From NCBI GenBank assembly GCA_017311315.1, contig CM029666.1, positions 2,968,871 through 3,032,870 of the forward strand: a stretch of DNA of 64,000 bases, given 5' to 3'. The stretch is from Dendrocalamus latiflorus. Taxonomy: Eukaryota > Streptophyta > Magnoliopsida > Poales > Poaceae. Shown here piece by piece: positions 22,775 to 32,912 of this stretch (the first letter of the stretch is position 1; every line of letters begins with the position of its first letter). The position numbers were made by a program, and so were the translations under genes. Below the pieces are notes generated by a model, which worked only from the letters and a program-made list of their open reading frames with translations, ran no database searches and was not told the DNA's origin.

Positions 22775-22912
22775 CCACGTCAGCGATCCGCACCGAAACG
22801 CATCCCGCCCGTCCACCCCAAATAGCACTGAACGCCTCATACGCCTCCACGTCAGCGATCCGCGGCACATACCCCTCCACCAATCAGCGCCCATCTCTCC
22901 CCCTCCATAAAG
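22775..22912 (+). promoter_or_regulatory. H2B copy 2 promoter: two Type I elements, CCAAT and TATA-like box
   Basis: CCACGTCAGCGATCCGC at 22775-22791 and CCACGTCAGCGATCCGCG at 22847-22864 are plant histone Type I elements. CCAAT is at 22880-22884 and CCATAAAG at 22906-22912. Only about 270 bp of promoter remain before the Mutator-like element. Confidence 0.88.
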
Positions 22913-23015
22913 CCATCTCCCCCGCCTCCTCTCTCCACATCGCCTCCGCAAGACCGCAACTTCCCCTGTTCTCTACCAAGCAAAACCCCCCAACCACCCT
23001 TCCCCTCCAAAGGCG

Positions 23016-23471
23016 ATGGCTCCCAAGGCGGAGAAGAAGCCGGCTGCGAAGAAGCCCGCGGAGGAGGAGCCCGCGGAGAAGGCCCCGGCGGGGAAGAAGC
23101 CCAAGGCGGAGAAGCGTCTCCCCGCGGGCAAGGGCGAGAAGGGCACCGGCGAGGGGAAGAAGGACCGGGCCGGGAGGAAGAGGAAGGCGAAGAGCGTGGA
23201 GACGTACAAGATCTACATCTTCAAGGTGCTGAAGCAGGTGCACCCCGACATCGGCATCTCCTCCAAGGCCATGTCCATCATGAACTCCTTCATCAACGAC
23301 ATCTTCGAGAAGCTCGCCGGCGAGGCCGCCAAGCTCGCCCGCTACAACAAGAAGCCCACCATCACCTCCCGCGAGATCCAGACCTCCGTCCGCCTCGTCC
23401 TCCCCGGCGAGCTCGCCAAGCACGCCGTCTCCGAGGGCACCAAGGCCGTCACCAAGTTCACCTCCTCTTAG
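23016..23471 (+). CDS. Histone H2B (copy 2)
   Basis: An intronless 151-residue core histone H2B. It has an N-tail of MAPKAEKKPAAKKPAEEEP type, three residues shorter than in copy 1, and the same histone fold from KSVETYKIYIFKVLKQ to AVTKFTSS. Codon use is extremely GC-rich, as in grass histone genes. Similarity to copy 1 continues through about 290 bp of promoter, so the two genes are an inverted duplication or have been homogenised. It is transcribed away from copy 1, head to head. Confidence 0.97.
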   Translation: MAPKAEKKPAAKKPAEEEPAEKAPAGKKPKAEKRLPAGKGEKGTGEGKKDRAGRKRKAKSVETYKIYIFKVLKQVHPDIGISSKAMSIMNSFINDIFEKLAGEAAKLARYNKKPTITSREIQTSVRLVLPGELAKHAVSEGTKAVTKFTSS

Positions 23472-25336
23472 GCTCTTCTGGGCTTTCCCTGTCCCTCCGC
23501 CGAGTCCCATTGCTTCTGGTAGTTCATAGATTTCGGCTGGTATGGTGTAGTTAGGTGTTGGGGTGGTTTCTGGCAGTAGCGTGCGGGAATATTGTTATCT
23601 GGAAATGGTGAAATAGTAATGACGATGCTTTATTCTACTAGTACATGCTTGTTCTTCGTTTCTTGTGTCGCGCTTATGATTGTTGTGTGGTAGCATTGGA
23701 ATTTGGATGCTCCTTTTGGGATTCTTGATGAAATTTCACTTGCTGTGTTGTTCTTGTTTTATGCCTTTTTTTTGGTGATTTGCAGAGCGCTGAGGTGATT
23801 GCTCATTTTGGGACTAAATAGAGGTTGTTTTGTTTCACAGTTTCTTGTGAAACTCGCAATTTTGCATGTTGTGCTGGTTTTCGGTATGAATTTTAGATTT
23901 GGAGTTTTCTTCCGTTCCAATGATGTGCGTGGAAGGGATTGATTTTGGCGGTTCAGATGGTCCACCCTGTTGAGTGCTCGCTCTTTGAAAAAAAATCGCC
24001 GCCGCGTCACGCTAACCTTTTCGTAACCAGCTCTGCGTTTGTTGGTTTGAATATTTTGGATTGTTTTTGGTGGCATTGAGTCAAATTACTACAATTTGAG
24101 GAGAGGAAGGTTCGCTCATGAAATGTTTGGGCGGTATTTGTTTGAATTTAGTATCGGGTAATATTTGCCATGCGCCAACCAGTTGTGGACTTGCGAGCAT
24201 GGGGCACTGGCCCTCGGGTCCATTTCAAAATTTTTTTTTGCTCCGAGTTCAAATTTACGTAGCATATACTTTTACGACTAAAACTGAGCCAAATGGCCTA
24301 GGTTAGTGTATGGCCAGAAGTTCTCCAATAGACATTCCGCACCGCTCATGACGCAGCTGTCCAGGCCAACGGGCAGCCAGCAAAGGGCCCAACCACACGT
24401 GGTCATGGCCCAGCTGCTAGCGGCTGGCTTTTCATGGCTTCTGTTTACGAACACCCCAAGAGTACCCAGACATCTTATCTTCCCGATTTGGTTCCCTACG
24501 CAATCTCTTCATTCCTCTGTAGTGGGCGATGGGTTAATGACAGTTCATTCTGCACTCCTGTCTTCTGGGCTTTGTTCACTAATGATTTTTATATTAGGTG
24601 GAATTTAGAACTTACCTCACACCAAAGCATCTTCACATGTTTTGACAACAATAAGCAAACCGTCATGTAGCACTGCACGACACGAGATTATCAACTGAAC
24701 CAATTGATGAGCCAAGAAACCTTACCTCATACCAAAGCATCTTCACATGTTTTAACATGCAACCTGTAGTATCTAATGACTAGCTATCATATCTTTACGA
24801 ATTCGATCTCCTCTGAACCATTTCTACGTGCATCAGCCTCGTTACTTGACGCACCATATGCATCAACTCGTGTCTCCATGGTCCTTATCTTCTCTATGTT
24901 CCCGCTTGAGCCACGTAGTCTCACTCGGACCTACATGATTGCTTTGGACCTCAACACCGCCTAGTCCAGTCAAACACCGTCGACCGCTATTTCCTCCAAG
25001 CCACTTGCACATCTAAAGAACAAGCAACCATGACGAGCTCAAGTTTTATACACTTGACTCACATTAGTCAAAATAATGTATCATATAACTTGTATGCACC
25101 TATACCAATGATCCTAATCCCCTAGGATCAAACCACAAACCATAGTGTACTCACCCAGTACATTGCCATTAGCAACGATCAGACCGTCAAGCCTAGGCCG
25201 GGAACAAGGAAGTAGTCCGACTACGACTATCAAGCCGGTCAAACCGCTGACGCAAGGCCGATAATACCGTCACCTCCCCGAGCTCATTGACACCAAGACA
25301 AGCAAAACCAAAGAAAACACTACCTCAAATCAAGCA
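23472..25336. other. H2B 3' flank and intergenic DNA
   Basis: 23472-24100 is plausible 3' UTR and flank, T-rich. A block of about 40 bp beginning CCTCAC(A)CCAAAGCATC near 24616 recurs near 24726 (CCTCATACCAAAGCATC). Otherwise no gene, promoter or complete element is recognised. Confidence 0.5.
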
Positions 25337-25590
25337 TCAATTGATCACAAACGATGGCACCCAGTTGGACCGGGCATTGTTGTGGACAAACCCTCTCATG
25401 TCTTGAATTAACTTATTAGCCGCCTCGCCCCACGGTTGCAGGACAAAGAACCCATGCTGCTCCCGGTCGAAGTCAGCCAGCTCAACGTGCTTCCCCATCT
25501 CCTCGAGCCTTGCTGCGTAGCCCAAAACACGGTCGCGAAGCAGGTGGCTAGAACGAGCAGCGTGACCGGCTCCAGCAGTTGGCGCTTCAA
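25337..25590 (-). pseudogene. Carboxylesterase (CXE / GID1-like) C-terminal fragment
   Basis: Reads DRVLGYAARLEEMGKHVEL, ADFDREQHGFFVLQPW, then GEAANKLIQDMRGFV to a stop. This is the last part of a plant alpha/beta-hydrolase carboxylesterase; the His of EQHGFF is the catalytic histidine. The oxyanion HGGG and nucleophile GXSXG segments are missing, because homology ends near 25590 where AT-rich DNA begins. It is a 3' gene fragment that cannot be an active esterase. Confidence 0.8.
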
Positions 25591-27070
25591 AGATTGTAAA
25601 TACTTAAAAGGTAATGCTCTATCTTTTAATGATATTTTGATTCATCGCCTTATTGAACATACAAATACTAAGTCCTAACTCTATAATTGAAACCCTAAGT
25701 TTGGTGTTCATAAAGCGACGAACCAAAGTATTATCAGTAATTTTTCTTCGTTTTTTGTTTTTTCACATAGTAAATAAATCTATCATTTATGAAATTATCA
25801 CCAATTAATTAAAAAATCAATTAGATATTTATACATTCGATAGTTTAAGAACAATATAATAGAAAATGGGTCCAATGTCTTACTTGATATTCTAGTCAAA
25901 TATTATAATTTTGTCTTTGATTTGCAATGAGTTAGGTTGGTATTTTAAAACCTAAATTGAAACGCTAAGTCTTAACCTTACAATCCAATAAAAATCAATC
26001 AACAATCATCATATTGAAACTCAAACTCTGTCAAGTATTAGCCACATCGTTGTTGTAGGTAATACAAAAAATGGCCAGATTGCACCTAAGCTTACTACAT
26101 CACACGGAGTCCAGCTTATAATAAAGCTTGCTTCTGAGTTGACTTAGGCCATGTCCCAAAGTGCAGTAACTTTTATCGAAAATAGCACTGTAACGATTAT
26201 TAATTTTTTCCTAATATATTCAATTAAAAATAAAAAACACCGTTATATAATACAAAAGAAAAAAAAGAAACAAAAAAACTATATTAAGAAGTTAACGTGC
26301 TCTAAACCTGTTTGGAACGGGGCCTTAGCCCCCAACCCCACAAAGAAAAGGGCGGCATAATTACATAAATTAGAGCACGTCGCTGCAATCATATATGCAA
26401 AATACCAATACCATCATGTTGACCTGGCATAAACAAAACCGAAGTCTAAGTAGCTGCTTATGTGCTATCAAATCATAGCTCAATAATGTAAGCAAACAAG
26501 TGAATTTTCAAAGCAGAAAAGGAGCAACATATATCACATCCCAACATATGTTTATATCCATTCGATCACAAAGAATCACAGCCAAGACCCCATGGACTTC
26601 ACCAATCATCAATCAGGTCCCCAAACACTACATGTTCTATTCAATGTAGCAACTTTTTTGAAAATGGTTCAATGTAGCAACTTAACCTTTCTAATACTGT
26701 AATACATTATAAACAAAAATGATTGGCGTTGTTGACCAAGATAGCTCAAGAAAGCAGAAAGCAAGGTGAAGGCATGATCTCTCAAGCCAACCAGAGTACA
26801 TGTAAAGCCATCATTTTGCTTGGTTATTTTCCTTTCACCATGGAGCTCAGGGTCTATATAGAAGAAACTTGAGATCAGGGCCTTATCTGCAATGCTGCCA
26901 GTGCTTATATAAATATGCTACATAATCCAAAGTTTTAAATTTGCAGGCCAGGCATTCTATCATATAGAGACTGCATTTCTACTATAATTTATGCATATCA
27001 TGTATGTCTTAGACGTAAGGCAACACCAATCAAAACAGTATATAATTCAGGGAATAGAAGATAAAATGCT
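25591..27070. other. AT-rich intergenic DNA and SAUR upstream region
   Basis: No gene is seen in 25600-26840. TCTATATAG at 26852-26860 is a candidate TATA box for the SAUR gene, leaving a leader of about 180 bp. A short duplication of CAATGTAGCAACTT occurs at 26641 and 26670. Confidence 0.5.
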
Positions 27071-27337
27071 ATGCTGCAAGAGAGAAGAGAAAGCAGAGCA
27101 CTCATGGCAAGGAAGGGCAGGGTGCCACGAGGGTACATACCAATCCTCATCGGGCAGGGAGAGGAGAGGGAGAAGATCCTCGTGCATATGGAGCAGCTCA
27201 AGCAACCTTATTTCCTCGAGCTTCTTGATCTGGCGGTGCAGGAATTCGGGTACGAGCAGCAGGGGATCCTCCATATCCCCTGCACCACCAAAGTCTTCCG
27301 GTCCATCATTGGTGCCGTCCGCCAGCAGAAGTCATGA
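27071..27337 (+). CDS. SAUR-like auxin-responsive protein
   Basis: An 88-residue, intronless protein. The SAUR core is complete: VPRGYIPILIGQGEEREKIL, then LVHMEQLKQPYFLELLDLA, then EFGYEQQGILHIPCTTKVF, ending in a short basic tail. SAURs are small, quickly induced proteins; canonical members bind and inhibit PP2C-D phosphatases to raise plasma-membrane proton pumping and cell expansion. The first in-frame ATG is at 27071; a second at 27104 (MARKGRVPRG) would give 77 residues and also fits. The frame is unbroken and the gene stands alone, whereas SAURs often occur in clusters. Confidence 0.88.
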   Translation: MLQERRESRALMARKGRVPRGYIPILIGQGEEREKILVHMEQLKQPYFLELLDLAVQEFGYEQQGILHIPCTTKVFRSIIGAVRQQKS

Positions 27338-28555
27338 CAAATCCTTCTCTCCATGTTTTCGCCTGTTCATCCGTTCTCTGCAAATTTGTTAGCTTAGCTC
27401 GCACGAGGAACAAGATTGTACAGGCAGATCATGAAAGATTTCTGCAAAATCATGATAGCAGTGAGGCTGTTCACTCTTGTTATTCCTCCCCTGCTGCTGC
27501 TATTTTACTCTGTGTTTTTCTTCCGCTTCCTGTGTTCCTTGTGCATGTTAATGGATGACAGTGCGCGGTTCAACTCGGCCCTGGATCATACCGCGCCGGC
27601 GGAGGGGAGGAGCAGACAGGAAGACGGCGATGCGGGGTCGCGGGTTCGGGTGGGCCGTGTGCTTTTGGGCATACGACGCGTGCTCAACGCCGGGAGATGA
27701 GGCGGATCTGCCATATGTGCCGGGAGTTAAGCCGGAAAGGCACTGGACCGCCAAAAGCAACGCGGCGGGAGTGTGGGCTGCGTCTCCTCGTCAATTTTTA
27801 GGCCCCAACGAGGCAGATGGGCTGCGCTGCACGCGCGCTGGGCGCCAAAACCAAAAACGCTGTTCCACTTTAAAAAAACAAAGGGAATTAATATGGCTCT
27901 CATGTCCGACCAAATAAATCAATCGGATATCTCACTCGGTCATTTCACTCAAGCGCACCCTATATCCAAACCCCACGGTCATCTCTTTCTCCATTCCTGC
28001 TCGCCTCCTCTCCCACCTCCTGCCTCCTACCCTAATCCTAAATCCCCCAGATCCATCCTCCACGACCATGCGTCGTCCAATCACTCCGTGCATGCGGATT
28101 CACAAGTGCGCCTCCCATCTCCTCAGCTCCATCTACTCCTCCGCGGTGTCGGGGCCCCGATTCGAGCTCTTGCTCCTGCCACCGCCACCGGCCCCGAATC
28201 CCGCATAGGGGGCACCGGCTTCGTGACCACGACTGCCACCTGTGAGTTCAGCAAAGTCAGTTGCAGCCTCCGCAAGCTCCATGGCATCCTGACCTCGACC
28301 GTCGATAGCGGCCTCGTGAACGCTACACAAGCTTTGTCACCTTTTCCTATAGACGCTGGATCCACGCCGCCTGCCACCGCTGCACCTGTGGCCTCGCCGT
28401 CGCCTGCCATAGGAGGTAGGTGTTGTTTTATGTTGCAATATTTTTATTTCATGTGTGTAACATTTTAATTTCATGCGTACAACATTGATATTCTTATCTT
28501 TTTTTTGTTGCATACATGACTAAAAAATGTTGCATAGATTGTAAAAAATGTTGTG

Positions 28556-28740
28556 ATCGACCGTACGACCACGGTCACTTCGACCACGGCCGCTACGACC
28601 ACGGTTACTACAACACGGCCGCTACGACCATAGTCACTTCGACCACAGTCGTTATGACCATAGCTGCTACGACCATGGCTATTGTCAAAGTGACCGTGAT
28701 CGTAGTGGCTGTGGTCGAAGTTTCTCATGCTCTGCATGCC
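28556..28740. repeat. Tandem GACCACGG-type array
   Basis: About a dozen units near 15-18 bp built on CGACCACGG(C/T)C(A/G)CTACGACCA. The word family resembles repeats at 1-560, 30950-31200 and 39980-40215, the last three of which lie in LTR elements. Confidence 0.75.
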
Positions 28741-29126
28741 CACCATCGTCGGCGATGGCTGCGGCCTCACGCACGACGCCATCCTCATGCTGACCTCTTT
28801 GGGTACCTCCACATAAGTTGATGCCAATAAAAAACAGAGTAAATAATCAATTATCTTTTAATGATTTCATGAATGCAACATCTTAATTTCGTGTGCGCAA
28901 CATTGATATTCTTATCATTTTTTGTTACATACATAGCATAGAAATGTTATATAAATGATAAAAAAATATTGTGATCGATCATATGGAGCTAGTGCCGGAT
29001 CGAACATCCAAACGCTAGCAACTTCCAAAAACAAAACCATTTGCTCCAAACAACTACCACACCAACAGATTGTTCAGTTTCAGTACAAGCACCACTCTGT
29101 GCACGCTAGGTCGCCTACTCAGGCCC

Positions 29127-29396
29127 TGATCAACTCGGCTTCGGTTTCTGGCTTATTTTTCACTATTCATAAGTTTCGTCTTTTTCTGAACTTTTGGCTT
29201 TTTGTTGAGCTTTTTTGCCGGTTCTTTTTTTCTCGTATTTGTTTGTATTATACGTAATGGGCTAACATATTTTTTATATTTTTAAATTTTTTTAAATTTA
29301 ATTATGCTAAATAAGCCTCTGTCAGCTACAGTGTTTTTTTCAGCCAGCTACAGTGTTTTCAGCCATAAGCCATGAGCTTTTCAGCCGAACCGATCA
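29127..29396. mobile_element. Probable MITE (hAT-like ends)
   Basis: Left TGATCAACTCGGCT pairs imperfectly with right AGCCGAACCGATCA. The inside is AT-rich with CAGCTACAGTGTTTT repeated twice near the right end. I could not fix a target duplication. Confidence 0.5.
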
Positions 29397-30258
29397 CCAT
29401 CTCAAGCTCATCAAGCACACACGATTCAGAAACCAGCATCTGGCTGGTTTAATCCTTCCTCTTCAATAAAAACAGGAGTCCCATTTAGGAAATAGATATG
29501 AATTATCCGTATTATCTAGTTACCATATTTGATATAATATGAATATGGCATAGATTTTTCATCTGATTAATAATTTCTCTTCTATTTATATTTGTATTTA
29601 AATTCGCATAAAAAATATAGATACAAATATAGTATAGAATTTTACTATCTGAAATGTTATTATATCTGAACTATTCGTATTCATATTCGACGAAACAATA
29701 TACATATTTTATTGCAATACGACTAATTAGTTGGACAAGTTGAATTAATTCAAAGTTAATACATGTTTCTTTAGATGAAGTAAATGAATTAGAATGATTA
29801 AGCATGACTATACAGGTATAAGATGTCATTAATACCTTTATATTGCATAAGTTATGAGGATATCCGAATTCGATCGAATTAGGTAGATATTCGATTCGAA
29901 TTCGTATTTGTTACAATATTTGATTTATATTCATATTCAAAAATATTTGAATTTATATTTATATTCGTTTATAAAATACAAAAACGAATGTGATAAGAGT
30001 ATTATTCGATTCGTATTCCGTGTCTAGCCTTCTAGCTTAAGGCCCTAGCCCCACTTCCCATTTTTCTTAACTGCATGTCTGCATCACCAATACAAGCACA
30101 CCGCTTTGATGGTAAAATCACTGTGAAAAACTAGTTATGTCACATAGTGGAGCCGAAATTTCAGACGTAACAACTCTACAACAAAGATAATTTTTTACAT
30201 AAAAATGCTACAGTACCAAACTGATCTGCACATCGGCTATCAAGAGTCCTGGTAAAAT

Positions 30259-30691
30259 CTAGACCATTTCCATCAGAAAAATAGATGTTTTTGCTGAATG
30301 CGGCAACCCATAGATGGCTTGAAGAAACCTTGGCAACGGCGGCATGTCGCGGTCCAACACACCTTCGAGAATCTGAACCACTTCACCCATCGTTGGCCCG
30401 TCAACTTCATCGTCTTGGATGCACCAGCAAGCAACCTTGCAAGCTCTTTCAATCTCCTTGAGATTGGCTTCACCACACAATTTCTGGTCCAGCAAAGCCC
30501 TGACATCTCCCTGAAGAATTTGTCTTGAAGCTTGCACAGGGAAATGGACGACATGGTTGCCATCAGTGGTTGTATATCCTTCATCTGTGTTCCTCCTTCC
30601 TGGCACAAGCTCTAGCAGCACTACACCATAGCTATAGACATCCACTTTCGTCGGTGTAATTGGTGTTCCACTAATCCATTCAGGTGCGAGG
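30259..30691 (-). pseudogene. SRK-type (G-type lectin) receptor kinase, C-terminal fragment
   Basis: Kinase subdomains VIII-XI only: LAPEWISGTPITPTKVDVYS, then YGVVLLELVPGRRN, DVRALLDQKLCGEANLKEIE and ACWCIQDDEVDGPTMGEVV, then the C-tail. This is the S-domain/SD2 receptor kinase pattern. The catalytic lysine, HRD and DFG lie upstream in such proteins and are absent, because homology stops at 30691-30692 where an LTR begins with TGTTGGAACTC. The remaining frame is unbroken, which suggests a fairly recent cut. Confidence 0.82.
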
Positions 30692-32294
30692 TGTTGGAAC
30701 TCAACCTAGAAATCACATACTCGATTCATTTATGGACGCACACTATATGGAAAAAGCGATGAACAATAGATTATTTTTCTGACATGAACTTGACTTGCAT
30801 CATTTTTTCCCTTTTTCTATTATTCGTCTCTCCTCTTTAACAAAATGGTTACAAAGATATAAGTAGACACACTGTGATCCGGTTTTAACGGCTACGATCC
30901 CACAACTCACGCATATTGCGCACTACCTAAAAGACCCGGTCTCGCTGAGACCACGTCCAGGCTCCTACGACTTACGACTGCTCCTGCTATAGTACTCACA
31001 ACCGCTACAGTGTCCATTACGACTGCTACAGTAACTTTTGGACTGCTACAGTACTCCTTGAGTACAGACCGAAACACGTCGACTCGGCGCCCGACCACAC
31101 TACTTCCTACGACCACTTACAAACATGCATACGACCACATGTAACAAGTGCTTATGACCACAACCACTAAACAAACTTACTACCATGACTAAGCAACCAT
31201 ACGACTATACATGAATAAACCAAACTGAGTTTACGACCACGTCTAAAATATCAAGATTAGTTATAATATTCTCCCCCTTAATTTTGATACTTTAAGTTAC
31301 AAGACGAAGTCCAATCTCCTGATACGTCTCCAACGAGTTTTGCTTTCTTCTTGCTGACCATGCTATCGATGACATAACTTGCCGGCGTCTTCCACATCTT
31401 TACCATTGGTGCCACACCTCGCTGACGACTTTGACTTCTTCCTCAGCTCCAATTGTCTTTCGCCAGTGACACATCTTGAGGCGACAGAGACTCTTATCAG
31501 AACTTACACACATGAGTACTTGGACACAACTACAAGAACACACACACACATGCATTATGCACTAACTCACCTACGCGCATGATCATGACACGACTATGCG
31601 CACGTATGTAACACACCTATATGCACGACCAAATAAATGACATAGATATACCCACGTATGTAACACACCTTCTATATGCACACTCTCTCACACACACACT
31701 TCGACGATGCCGCCACCGCTTTAGACATCGCCGTGTCCACAATGCCTTAACCATGGGGCTGCTGATGGTGGAAGCACGTCGTTCGCCGCTGACACCGCTC
31801 ATGCTTTGCAGCCCACCTGTAGCGCTCATCGTCACCACACCACGGCGATCATGTCGCCGTTGTCGGTGTGCATGTCACGTGCAATTCTGGCACCCCACGC
31901 TGGCCTCACCATGACCACGCGGACCTTCGTCATCGTGCTTCTTAGTGCACGGTGCTGCAGCCGAGTCGTCGCCAGTACCTGTGCACCTCCGCCCGACAAG
32001 TGCCGCTGCGCTCGCCATCCCACCAACTAGCGAGTCATCGTCAGGCAGCTTCTCGCACCTAAATTCTGATACCAATTGTTGGAACTCAATCCAGGAATCA
32101 CACACTCGATTTGCCCGGGGACACACACTACACGAGGAAGACGATGAACAATAGAGTATTTTTCTGACATGAACTCGACTTGTGTCGCTTTTCCCTTTTT
32201 CTATTATTCACCTCTCATTTTTAACAAATTGATGGCAAAGGTATAAATAGACATCCTGTGATCCGATTCTAACGACCACGACTCCACGACTTGT
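30692..32294 (-). mobile_element. Non-autonomous copia-like LTR element, right LTR truncated
   Basis: The left LTR starts TGTTGGAACTCAA at 30692 and runs to about 31270, where a purine tract (minus strand AAGGGGGAGAAT) marks its inner edge. The right LTR begins at 32078 with the same text. Just inside it the minus strand reads TTGGTATCAGAAT, close to the initiator-Met primer-binding site. About 210 bp of LTR align, after which the right copy is cut. A further 60-bp LTR start follows at 32294-32353. The internal 800 bp have no retroelement protein. No clear target duplication. Confidence 0.72.
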
Positions 32295-32912
32295 GTCGGA
32301 ACTCAACCCAGGAATCACACACTCGATTTGCCCGTGGATGTACACTACACAGGAATTGTATGGTTATGGTTTCTAAAAAAGTTGTTTCAGACATCCAGCG
32401 TTATGCTCTGTATCCAGTTTTGTTCAAGCATACTACTAGGTGCAAATGGAACATAATCCTTTCCCCTACTAGCATCTGAAGCAATGCTGATTCATTGTTT
32501 GTTCAGGCATATCATGAACTCTTAGTTATATCATTTACCTTCTATTCAACATACAGAATATCTTGCCATTCCGCTGAATTATGACACGACGGGGCTCTTC
32601 AGAGGGCAAAATTAGTCTTTAAATCCCAAAGTTCAACGTTATACTTTTAGCAGTTTATTTTATACACATGGAAATGTTTCATAGGTTTCACTCTTATCTG
32701 TATACATGTCAATGACAAGAACAAACAAATAACAAATGCCTTGTCATGGGTATAGTGTTATTTGCATCTCTCATACAGTTAGAATTGAACAATAGACGCA
32801 ATAAAACAACATTATGTACATTCAAGTATTCAACGATGTGCAGTTCTGAGCAAAAGCCAGCCAACACACGGAAATGGGGGACATGCATCTCGCCAATGTA
32901 GGATACATCTGG
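32295..32912. other. Third LTR-start copy and 3' flank of the 18-exon gene
   Basis: 32294-32353 repeats the LTR start (TCGGAACTCAACCCAGG). From 32360 to 32912 is AT-rich; its right part probably contains the 3' UTR of the minus-strand gene. Confidence 0.5.

Larger units (their letters stand above)
27338..30258. other. Intergenic DNA with unassigned frames and repeats
   Basis: 27338-27900 is SAUR 3' flank. GC-rich DNA at 28060-28420 holds open frames on both strands, including a short plus-strand frame from 28068 (MRRPITPCMRIHKCASHLL), which I do not recognise and which is probably broken. A GACCACG array and a MITE are listed separately. 29480-30020 is AT-rich with many GATATTCGAATTCG-like words, resembling degenerate grass repeats. 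Confidence 0.45.

Noticed and set aside
22884..23510. A 208-codon minus-strand frame across H2B copy 2
   Set aside because: Antisense shadow of the histone; Gly/Leu-rich translation with no domain.
27773..28468. A 231-codon frame starting MGCVSSS, resembling an N-myristoylation signal
   Set aside because: The rest is low-complexity and matches nothing I know. It begins in GC-rich flank, and competing frames exist on the other strand.
28471..28827. His/Ser/Tyr-rich frames of NYDHGHFDHG type
   Set aside because: They are translations of the GACCACGG tandem array, not protein evidence.
31500..32040. GC-rich frames inside the LTR element at 30692-32294
   Set aside because: No gag or pol motifs on either strand; short overlapping frames only.
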